From contig JBBQRO010000026.1 in the NCBI GenBank assembly GCA_038214685.1, forward strand, positions 1 to 36,453: a DNA stretch of 36,453 nt, written 5' to 3'. This document shows positions 25,616 through 32,214 of the stretch, one piece after another. The DNA comes from CADCTB01 sp038214685. GTDB taxonomy: Bacteria > Actinomycetota > Acidimicrobiia > Acidimicrobiales > AC-14. The position numbers and the translations under genes were made by a program. A model generated the notes under the pieces. The model worked only from the letters and a program-made list of their open reading frames with translations, had not been told where the DNA came from and did no database searches. Positions within the stretch are counted from its first letter, which is position 1. Each line of letters begins with the position of its first letter.

Positions 25616-26353
25616 TCACGGCTCGAACCGGTAGCCCACGCCCCACACCGTGCAAACGTGCCGGGGCTCAGCAGGGTCGGACTCGATCTTCTCTCGGAGG
25701 CGGCGGACGTGCACGGTTACCGTGGAGGTGTCACCGTAGGCGAAGCCCCAGACCTGTTCGAGCAACTGCTCGCGGCGGAAGGCCCGGCGGGGATTGCGCA
25801 TGAGGTGGACGAGGAGGTCGAACTCCCGGGAGGTCAGCGCCACCAGCTCGCCGTCGCGCCTGGCCTCGTGGGCGACCGTGTCGACCTCCAAGGAGCCGGC
25901 CCGCAGCACGGTGGGCTCATCCCCGCTCGTGGCCACCGAGCCGGCGGCCCGGCGCAGCACGGCCTTGATGCGGGCGGTGAGCTCCCGGGGCGAGAAGGGC
26001 TTGGACACGTAGTCGTCGGCCCCCAGCTCGAGCCCGACGATACGATCCGCCTCCTCGCCTCGGGCGGTGAGCATGATCACCGGCACGGGCGCCTTGGCCC
26101 GCAGCTGGCGGCAGACCTCGAAGCCGTCCAGGGACGGGATCATAAGGTCGAGGACCACCAGCTCGGGCGGATCGGCGAGCGCCCGCTCCAGGGCGACGGC
26201 GCCGTCGTAGGCCACCTCGACCACGAATCCTTCCCGCTCGAGGTACCGGGTCACCACCTCCGAAACGGTAAGGTCGTCCTCCACCACGAGAATCCGTGGC
26301 GGCGAGGCGACGAGTGGGGAGACGGTGGACGACACGGGTCGATTGTGCCCCAA
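25616..26353 (-). CDS. OmpR/PhoB-family response regulator
   Basis: A 245-residue regulator counting from the TTG at 26353; the GTG at 26335 is an equally plausible start six codons later. The receiver domain has the acidic pocket VVEDD, phospho-acceptor Asp69 in VVLDLMIPSLDG, the conserved Thr in MLTARGEE and Lys in DDYVSKPF. The C-terminal winged helix has LTSREFDLLVHLMRNPRRAFRR as two pieces of the usual pattern and TVTVHVRRLREKIE. It is divergent from the GT2 gene across 93 bases, so it is well placed to control both strings and its own kinase. Confidence 0.94.
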   Translation of the reverse strand: MGHNRPVSSTVSPLVASPPRILVVEDDLTVSEVVTRYLEREGFVVEVAYDGAVALERALADPPELVVLDLMIPSLDGFEVCRQLRAKAPVPVIMLTARGEEADRIVGLELGADDYVSKPFSPRELTARIKAVLRRAAGSVATSGDEPTVLRAGSLEVDTVAHEARRDGELVALTSREFDLLVHLMRNPRRAFRREQLLEQVWGFAYGDTSTVTVHVRRLREKIESDPAEPRHVCTVWGVGYRFEP

Positions 26354-26446
26354 CCCTGCGCCCTGCAGCCCGTGGCGGCGCAGAGTTCACCGAATCGTGA
26401 GCACTTCGGCCGCTTCCCGCAAGGACTCGCTGGGCACACTGGTCCT

Positions 26447-27166
26447 ATGCCGCACGTCGTGATCCCGGTGCTCAACGAGGCCGGGGCCCTCCCCGCCCTC
26501 CTGGCCGCCATGCCGCCGGGCTACACGGCGGTCGTGGCCGACAACGGCTCCACCGACGGCTCGGGCGACATCGCCCGCCGAGCGGGTGCGGTCGTGGTCG
26601 ACGTGCCGGTCCGCGGCTTCGGTGCCGCCTGCTGGGCCGGCCTGAACACAGCCGAGCCCGCCGACGGTGTCGTTTGTTTCATGGACGGCGACGGCTCGCT
26701 CGACCCTGTCGACCTCCTGCAGGTCGCCGGCCCGGTGCTGGCCGGCGCCAGCGACCTCGTCCTGGGCGCCCGCCGCCCCACCACAGCCGGCGCCTGGCCG
26801 GTCCACGCCCGGATCGCCAACCGCTACCTGGCCCTGGAGATACGCCGGCGCACCGGGCAGAAGCTCCGTGACATCGGGCCGATGCGGGCGGCCAGGAGGG
26901 ACGAGCTGCTGGCCCTCGGCATCGAGGACCGCCGCTTCGGCTGGCCTCTGGAGATGGTCCTGCGGGCCGCCGCCGCCGGCTGGCGCATCGACGAGCTGCC
27001 CATCCCCTACGCCCCCCGCACCGGCCGGTCGAAGGTCACCGGCACTGTCGCCGGCACCATGCGGGCCGTCCGCGACATGAGGCGGGTGCTGGCGGACGCA
27101 CGAATGACCGGCCCGGGAGGCCGGTCCGATCGGCACTCATGGCCCGACCAGCAGGTCGGGCGATGA
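26447..27166 (+). CDS. Family 2 glycosyltransferase (GT-A)
   Basis: A 239-residue cytosolic or membrane-associated transferase without TM segments. It shows the GT2 start VVIPVLNEAGALPALL, the nucleotide-sugar motif VVADNGSTDGS (29-39), the metal-binding FMDGDGSLDP with Asp80/Asp82, and a C-terminal RTGRSKVTGT motif typical of the dolichyl-phosphate sugar synthase-like branch. The frame is open back to 24329, but everything before 26447 is antisense to the kinase and regulator genes. A CACACT hexamer six bases before the ATG hints at a leaderless transcript. Its stop overlaps the next start in ATGA. Confidence 0.9.
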   Translation: MPHVVIPVLNEAGALPALLAAMPPGYTAVVADNGSTDGSGDIARRAGAVVVDVPVRGFGAACWAGLNTAEPADGVVCFMDGDGSLDPVDLLQVAGPVLAGASDLVLGARRPTTAGAWPVHARIANRYLALEIRRRTGQKLRDIGPMRAARRDELLALGIEDRRFGWPLEMVLRAAAAGWRIDELPIPYAPRTGRSKVTGTVAGTMRAVRDMRRVLADARMTGPGGRSDRHSWPDQQVGR

Positions 27167-27804
27167 ACGCCCCCCACGTGCTCGTACTGGCCAAGTCGCC
27201 CGTGGCCGGACGGGTCAAGACCCGTCTCTGCCCCCCCCTCACACCGCAGGAAGCGGCGGCGGTGGCCGAGGCGGCGCTGGCCGACACGCTCGACGCAGTG
27301 GTGGCCTGCGCCGCCGGCCGCCGCATCCTGGCCCTCGACGGCGCGCCAGGCCCCTGGCTGCCTCCCGGCTTCGAGGTCGTCCCTCAGGTCGAGGGCCCCT
27401 TCGACCGGCGACTGGCTGCAGCGTGGGCCGCCGCCGGCGGGCCTGGTGTCCAGATCGGGATGGACACCCCGCAGGTCACCGCCGGCCTGCTCGACGACGC
27501 GCTGGAGACCCTCGACACCACCAGCGCCGCGCTCGGGCTGGCCGAGGACGGCGGATGGTGGGCCATCGGCCTACGCCGGGCCGATGCCCGGGTTTTCCTC
27601 GACGTTCCCATGAGCACGCGCCGGACCGGGGCGGCCCAGCTGACCCGGCTGCACCGGCTCGGGCTCGACGTCACAACCCTGCCCACGCTCGTCGACCTGG
27701 ACACCATCGCCGACCTGCCGGCAGTGGTCGAGGGGGGATCGGCCATCCGGACCGCAGGTTTGGCCCGGAGTCTCGGTGTGCTCTCGTCCGCGACCTCGGT
27801 CTGA
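27163..27804 (+). CDS. DUF2064 / TIGR04282-type glycosyltransferase-like protein
   Basis: A 213-residue protein with the family N-terminus VLVLAKSPVAGRVKTRLCPP, a nucleotidyltransferase-like sequence, then IGMDTPQVTAGLL and LGLAEDGGWWAIGLR. Members are often named after a role in arsenosugar synthesis, but many, like this one, sit beside GT2 glycosyltransferases in unrelated clusters. I chose the ATG at 27163, which overlaps the preceding stop (ATGA), over the ATG at 27139. It probably binds a nucleotide or nucleotide sugar. The next gene starts on the last base of its stop codon. Confidence 0.88.
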   Translation: MNAPHVLVLAKSPVAGRVKTRLCPPLTPQEAAAVAEAALADTLDAVVACAAGRRILALDGAPGPWLPPGFEVVPQVEGPFDRRLAAAWAAAGGPGVQIGMDTPQVTAGLLDDALETLDTTSAALGLAEDGGWWAIGLRRADARVFLDVPMSTRRTGAAQLTRLHRLGLDVTTLPTLVDLDTIADLPAVVEGGSAIRTAGLARSLGVLSSATSV

Positions 27805-28460
27805 TGTCCCTCCTGACCACCACCGTGCGCCGGCCGCCGGCCGGCGCCGGCTCCCACCCGGCGGGGAACGAGCGGGTCGTGCTACGGGCCGATTCCGGCG
27901 AAGCCCTGGACCTCGACCTCGGTCGCTGGCACGACCCGGCCGACGCAGAGGAACAGGCCCTGCTGGCCACGATCGACGGGCCGGTCATCGACCTCGGCTG
28001 CGGGCCAGGTCGCCTGGTGGCCAGCCTGGCGTCGCGGCGGGTGCCGGCCCTGGGGGTCGACTCGTCGCCGTCCGCCATCGCCCTGGCCCGGATGCGGGGC
28101 GCCACCGTCCTCCAGCGGGACCTCTTCGGGCCCTTGCCGGGCGAGGGGCGCTGGGCCACGGCGCTGCTCTTCGACGGGAACGTCGGCATCGGTGGTGACC
28201 CCACCCGGCTGCTGACCAGGTGCCGGCAGCTCACCGCCGGCGGCGGCCAGGTCGTGGCCGAGGTGCAGCCACCGGGTACCGGCTGGCGCCGGCTCACCGC
28301 CTGGTTCGAGCGCAACGGCGAGCGCAGCCAGTCTTTCGCCTGGGCCGTCGTCGGCGCCGATGCCATCGCCGAGCTGGCCGGGCCCGCCGGCCTCGAGGTC
28401 ACCGCCCTGGGGGCCACCCCCTCGGGCCGTTGGTTCGCCCGCCTGAAGCCCACCCCATGA
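27804..28460 (+). CDS. Class I SAM-dependent methyltransferase
   Basis: A 218-residue protein with SAM motif I VIDLGCGPGR at 61-70, the acidic end of strand 2 (LGVDSSPSAIALAR), and motif-like RDLFGPLP and FDGNVGIGGDPTRLL. The N-terminal 50 residues carry RWHDPADAEEQAL. No TM segment or targeting signal is visible. The substrate is unknown; the neighbouring glycosyltransferases make a lipid or sugar intermediate possible, but that is inference. The start overlaps the previous stop by one base (TGATG) and the stop overlaps the next ATG by four bases, so translation is likely coupled. Confidence 0.9.
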   Translation: MSLLTTTVRRPPAGAGSHPAGNERVVLRADSGEALDLDLGRWHDPADAEEQALLATIDGPVIDLGCGPGRLVASLASRRVPALGVDSSPSAIALARMRGATVLQRDLFGPLPGEGRWATALLFDGNVGIGGDPTRLLTRCRQLTAGGGQVVAEVQPPGTGWRRLTAWFERNGERSQSFAWAVVGADAIAELAGPAGLEVTALGATPSGRWFARLKPTP

Positions 28461-29671
28461 GCATCAAGCTGCCCGAGGCCGTCGAGCGGTTCGCCACCGA
28501 TCCCGACGAGCCACTGCGCCAGGGCGTCTACCGCTCGGCGCTGCGCGACGAGCGGCTGGCCGCCATCCTCGGTGCCGCTCTCGGGATCCTGTTCTCGATC
28601 TGTTTCCTCACCGGGCTCTACTCCCACGTCCAGCAGAACCCGCTGTCGTGGCTCCCGATCCCCGCCCGCCCCGCCGGCCTCTACCGGTTGACCCAGGGCC
28701 TGCACGTCGTGAGCGGGATCGCGTCGGTCCCGGTCCTGATCGCCAAGTTGTGGCTGGTCTGGCCGCGGTTCGTGGCCTTCCCGCTGGCCAAGCGGGCCAG
28801 CCACCTCGTCGAGCGCATCGGCCTCTTCCCGCTGGTGGCCGGCGGGATCTTCATGTCCTTCTCGGGTGTGGCCAACATCGCCCAGTGGTACCCGTGGAAG
28901 TTCTCCTTCACCGCCTCCCACTACTGGATGTCCTGGGTGACCATGGGCTCGATCGTCGCCCACGGGGGGGCAAAGTGGGCCATCGCCCGCCGCAGCCTGG
29001 CCCGGCCCTCCCGCCGCCCGGCCCTGGCCGAGGCCGACCCCGTTCTCGAGACCACCGCTGAGGGAACGGGGGGCGGACTGTCCCGCCGGGGCCTGCTGAC
29101 CACGGTCGCCGCCGCGTCCGGCATCCTCACCCTGACGACGATCGGCCAGACCATCCGCCCCCTGCGGCGCCTCGGGCTGCTGGCGCCCCGTGATCCGGCC
29201 ACCGGTCCCCAGGGGCGGCCCGTGAACCGTGGTGCGGCCAACGCCGGGGTCGTCGACCTGGCCAACTCCCCCGCCTACCGGCTGGAGATCTCCGGCCGGG
29301 TCGCCCGCCCGATATCGCTCACGCTCGACCAGCTCCGCGCCCTGCCGGCAAACGACACCGTGCTGCCCATCGCCTGCGTCGAGGGCTGGAGCTTCTCCGC
29401 GCCCTGGAGCGGCGTGCGGGTGCGGGACCTGCTGACCATGGCCGGCGCCGAGCCCGACCGCACAATCCTCCTGGAGTCCCTCGAGCCCCAGGGCGTCTAT
29501 CGCACCTCCACGCTGAACGCCGGCCAGGCCGCCGACCGCGACACCCTCCTGGCCACCCACCTCGACGGCGAGCCCCTGGCCCTCGACCATGGCTTCCCCT
29601 GCCGGCTCATAGCTCCCAACCGCCCCGGGGTCCTGCAGACCAAGTGGGTCACCAAGGTGGTGGTCCTGTGA
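28457..29671 (+). CDS. Five-TM haem/molybdopterin oxidoreductase with internal twin-arginine motif
   Basis: A 404-residue membrane protein. Four helices (about 35-56, 80-102, 122-142, 156-176) carry His57, His83, His155 and His169, candidate b-haem ligands. A cytoplasmic linker leads to S209-R210-R211-G and a fifth helix (213-233), a Tat-like signal in the middle of the chain. The exported domain (from about 240) is sulfite-oxidase-like, with the molybdopterin-liganding Cys307 in PIACVEGWSFSAPWSG. This layout matches the actinobacterial haem-molybdopterin proteins known to need Sec for the first helices and Tat for the last. The physiological substrate is unknown. Overlaps both neighbours by four bases. 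Confidence 0.9.
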   Translation: MSIKLPEAVERFATDPDEPLRQGVYRSALRDERLAAILGAALGILFSICFLTGLYSHVQQNPLSWLPIPARPAGLYRLTQGLHVVSGIASVPVLIAKLWLVWPRFVAFPLAKRASHLVERIGLFPLVAGGIFMSFSGVANIAQWYPWKFSFTASHYWMSWVTMGSIVAHGGAKWAIARRSLARPSRRPALAEADPVLETTAEGTGGGLSRRGLLTTVAAASGILTLTTIGQTIRPLRRLGLLAPRDPATGPQGRPVNRGAANAGVVDLANSPAYRLEISGRVARPISLTLDQLRALPANDTVLPIACVEGWSFSAPWSGVRVRDLLTMAGAEPDRTILLESLEPQGVYRTSTLNAGQAADRDTLLATHLDGEPLALDHGFPCRLIAPNRPGVLQTKWVTKVVVL

Positions 29672-30123
29672 CCTCCGGAGTGCCGACCATCGAGCCGGAG
29701 CGCGACGAGGACCACCGGGCCGGGCCCCTGTTCTGGATCTCGGCCGCCATCGGTTGGGCGGTCATCGCCTGGGGCCTGCGTGGAATCTTCGAGCACAGCC
29801 TCGACACTCGGCCCGCCAACCTGGCCCGCTTCGTGGTGGGCGGGGCGCTGCTCCACGACCTGATCATTGCCCCCCTGCTCATCGGGGCCGGGGTGCTGCT
29901 GGCTCGTGCTGTACCCGGCCGGGCTCGCGCTGTCGTCCAGGGTGCCCTGGCCATCAGCGGCATCGTCGCCCTGTTCTCCTATCCCTTGGTACGCGGCTTC
30001 GGTCTGGCGGCGAACAACCCCACCTCACTCCCGCACAACTACACCGCCGGCCTTCTCATCGTGCTCGGGGTGGTGTGGGCGGTGGCGACCGCGCTCGTCG
30101 TGGTCCGTCTACGCAGCGCCTGA
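29668..30123 (+). CDS. Small four-TM membrane protein of unknown function
   Basis: A 151-residue protein with four hydrophobic segments starting near FWISAAIGWAVIAWG, FVVGGALLHDLIIAPL, GALAISGIVALFSYPL and AGLLIVLGVVWAVATAL. A His-Asp pair (LLHDL) lies within or at the end of the second segment. The GTG at 29668 overlaps the molybdoprotein stop in GTGA and is preferred over the earlier start at 29644. Its fixed place after the molybdoprotein suggests a membrane partner, perhaps an electron or haem relay, but I do not recognise the family. It is the last gene of the string. Confidence 0.78.
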   Translation: MTSGVPTIEPERDEDHRAGPLFWISAAIGWAVIAWGLRGIFEHSLDTRPANLARFVVGGALLHDLIIAPLLIGAGVLLARAVPGRARAVVQGALAISGIVALFSYPLVRGFGLAANNPTSLPHNYTAGLLIVLGVVWAVATALVVVRLRSA

Positions 30124-30140
30124 CCGCTCGGCAGCAGCGA

Positions 30141-30161
30141 TATGCTTGTATGCATGCGTAC
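30141..30161 (+). promoter_or_regulatory. -10 box and operator-like palindrome over the antitoxin start
   Basis: TATGCT at 30141-30146 is a good -10 hexamer seven bases before the ATG at 30154, so transcription probably starts at the start codon (leaderless). The palindrome GTATGCATGCGTAC at 30148-30161 matches its own complement at 12 of 14 positions and covers that start, as expected for autoregulation by the antitoxin. Confidence 0.55.
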
Positions 30162-30390
30162 GACCATCAATCTGCCTGATGCTCTTGCCACCCAGGCCAA
30201 GGCCCGCGCCGCAGCTGAGGGACGGACCTTCACCAGCCTCGTCGAGGAGGGATTGCGGGCCGTCCTCTACGACACCTCGCCCGACCCTTCCAGTCGGCCG
30301 GAGCCCCTTCCATCTTTCGGTGACCCGAATGGGCGCCTGCTCGTCGATCTGGCTGACAAGGAGGCGCTCTGGGCCGCGCTGGATGCATGA
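30154..30390 (+). CDS. vapB: VapB-type ribbon-helix-helix antitoxin
   Basis: A 78-residue protein. The N-terminus RTTINLPDALATQAKARAA is a ribbon-helix-helix DNA-binding fold, followed by EGRTFTSLVEEGLRAVL. The C-terminal half (from about residue 40) is Pro-rich and then acidic-hydrophobic, the usual toxin-wrapping region. I chose the ATG at 30154 over the ATG at 30142 because it starts exactly at the RHH domain and a -10 box lies seven bases upstream. It overlaps the toxin gene by eight bases. It should neutralise the PIN toxin and repress the operon through the palindrome at its start. Confidence 0.88.
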   Translation: MRTTINLPDALATQAKARAAAEGRTFTSLVEEGLRAVLYDTSPDPSSRPEPLPSFGDPNGRLLVDLADKEALWAALDA

Positions 30391-30832
30391 CGCCGGCTTC
30401 GTGATCCTTCCCGATGTCAACGTGCTCGTCTACGCCTTCCGTCAGGAGGCGGAGCGCCACGAGCGCTATGCCACCTGGCTCTCCGGGTTGGTGGCCGGCG
30501 ACGACGAGTTGGCTCTGCACGACCACGTCCTCGCCGGCTTCGTGCGGATCGTCACCAACTCGAGAATCGTCCTTACTCCGGCGCCGACGGCTCGGGCCCT
30601 GGAGTTTGTGACCCGGCTCCGTACCGCTCGCCGAGCTCGGTGGCTCCCGACCGGCCACGCGCCATGGGAGAGGCTCCACATGCTCGTCGACCAGGACCGA
30701 GGCCTAGCCGGCAACCTGGTCCCCGATGGCCACCTGGCGGCCGTCGCCCTCACCCACGGCTGCCGGTTGGCGACCGCCGATCGCGGCTTCGCCCGTTTCC
30801 CCGGTCTCGACTGGTTCGACCCCGCGGCCTGA
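30383..30832 (+). CDS. vapC: VapC-type PIN-domain ribonuclease toxin
   Basis: A 149-residue PIN-domain protein. The first active-site Asp is in ILPDVNVLVYAFR; the distal acidic residues are in the DGHLAAVALTHGCRLATADRGFARFPG region (DGHLA and TADRG). Members cleave RNA, often tRNA or rRNA, when released from the antitoxin. The ATG at 30383 lies within the antitoxin gene; a GTG at 30401 would trim six residues and still keep the fold. It ends 32 bases from the convergent lipoprotein gene. The target RNA cannot be read from the sequence. Confidence 0.88.
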   Translation: MHDAGFVILPDVNVLVYAFRQEAERHERYATWLSGLVAGDDELALHDHVLAGFVRIVTNSRIVLTPAPTARALEFVTRLRTARRARWLPTGHAPWERLHMLVDQDRGLAGNLVPDGHLAAVALTHGCRLATADRGFARFPGLDWFDPAA

Positions 30833-30864
30833 CCCCGTCACGCGAGACAGGGCTGCGGAACTGC

Positions 30865-32079
30865 TCAGCCGGCGGCTGAAGCGGCGACTAGGCGGACGAC
30901 GCCCAGGGGCAGACCTGCCGTGAAGTCGCTGACCCCGAAGGTGGCGTTCAGCGCCGCAGCACCGGGGGCGGTGAGCCTGGCCACCGTGCCTTGCAGGACC
31001 ACGTCGGAACCCTCCATGCTGACCTTGACGGCCTTGCCGTCGAGGGACAGCAGCGGGATGCCCGACTTCCCGCCGGAGGAGGCGGTCAGGGTCGAGTTGG
31101 CGGGGTCGACCACGAAGTCGGTGACCTCGATGGAGGTGTCGCCCTTGCTGAACCTCAGGCCGCTCGCCTGGTGGAGCACGGTGCCGGCGATGTAGCCGGG
31201 CTTGTAGCCGAGGTCGGAGTGAATCGCCGCGTAGCCTCCGGTGATCGGGAAGGTCACCGTCGACGTGGCGCTGTCGAAGGTGGCCGAGCCGGTCGGGGCC
31301 ACGGAGACACCGAGCGTCTGCAGCGCCGTGGCCGTGCCGGCGTCGAGGGTGACCGACGTGGTCTTGCCGCCCAGGCGGGAGATGCGGGCCGTCCTGTCCG
31401 CCACTGCGTCGTAGGTGGAGGGGCTGCCCTTGGCCACCAGGCGGACGGTGCCCAGCGAGATGCCGGCCTTGAGGGCCGTGACGTTGAAGGCGCCGTTCAG
31501 GGCGCCAGCCGCAGTGTCGGTCAGTTTGGCCACGGTGCCTTCGAGGACGACAGTGCCCTCCCCGTCGCTGCCGACCTTCACCGCCGTGCCGTCGAGGAAC
31601 AGCAGCGGGACCTTGGGGGTGCCACCGACGGTGCCGTAGAGCATCGAGTTGCCGGGGTCGACCACGAAGTCGGACAGCTCGACCGTGGTGGTGCCGGCGG
31701 TCAGGCTGAAACCGCTGTCGGCGTGGGCAATGGAGCCCTGGATGTACCCGGGCTTGACCGACGGGTCACTGTGAATCTCGGCGTAGCCCGAGGTGATCGG
31801 GAACGTGATGGTGGAGGTGGAAGCCTCGAATGTCGCGGTGCCGATTGGCGCAAGGGCGACCCCGAGCGACGTGAGCGCGGCGGCCGTGCCGGCGTCGATC
31901 TTCACCGACGTGCCGACGCCGGAAAGGCTTGGAATCGCCGTGACCCTGCTGGCGCCCCGGGCGTCCTGGGCGGCACCGGAAGCGTCGGGAACAGCCGGTC
32001 CGCTGTCGCCGCACGCGGCGCCGGCGAGCGCCAGCGCCCCGACGAGCGCGGCGATGGAGGCCTTCGTCCTGATGGACAT
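30865..32079 (-). CDS. Lipoprotein with two copies of an unassigned ~170-residue domain
   Basis: A 404-residue exported protein with a signal peptide ending in AGAACGDS, a probable but not ideal lipobox. Two homologous units follow, about 44-216 and 230-400. Each runs through a DAGTA.AL..LGV segment, TFPIT.GYA.IHSD, KPGYI.G, a .DFVVDP.NS block, PLL.LDG.AVKV and LEGTVA.LT, ending LGTVRLVA or LGVVRLVA. The repeat is mostly beta-prone with Gly and Ser/Thr. It faintly recalls HtaA-like haem-binding domains, but I cannot assign it. GA-rich bases precede the ATG. It is followed at 32080-32214 by 135 bases without a gene. Confidence 0.8.
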   Translation of the reverse strand: MSIRTKASIAALVGALALAGAACGDSGPAVPDASGAAQDARGASRVTAIPSLSGVGTSVKIDAGTAAALTSLGVALAPIGTATFEASTSTITFPITSGYAEIHSDPSVKPGYIQGSIAHADSGFSLTAGTTTVELSDFVVDPGNSMLYGTVGGTPKVPLLFLDGTAVKVGSDGEGTVVLEGTVAKLTDTAAGALNGAFNVTALKAGISLGTVRLVAKGSPSTYDAVADRTARISRLGGKTTSVTLDAGTATALQTLGVSVAPTGSATFDSATSTVTFPITGGYAAIHSDLGYKPGYIAGTVLHQASGLRFSKGDTSIEVTDFVVDPANSTLTASSGGKSGIPLLSLDGKAVKVSMEGSDVVLQGTVARLTAPGAAALNATFGVSDFTAGLPLGVVRLVAASAAG

Positions 32080-32214
32080 CGTTCTCTCTTCCCTTCGCTG
32101 ACCAGCGAAACCAATTGAGCGGGCTGGAGAGGTTCCCGTTGTCCTGTCTACGGATCAATCCTCAGCTGCGTATGAAGGCCGAACGGAAGGAGCCGGGCGG
32201 CGTACGCGAATGGA

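Noticed and set aside
24329..26446. A plus-strand frame open for over 2 kb antisense to the kinase and regulator genes
   Set aside because: Its translation is Gly/Ala/Arg-rich with no domain features, while the minus strand has complete kinase and regulator motifs. Long antisense frames are normal at this GC content.
30869..30881. CAGCCG-G-CGGCTG palindrome as a terminator for the VapC gene
   Set aside because: It lies inside the last codons of the opposing lipoprotein gene and has a one-base loop.
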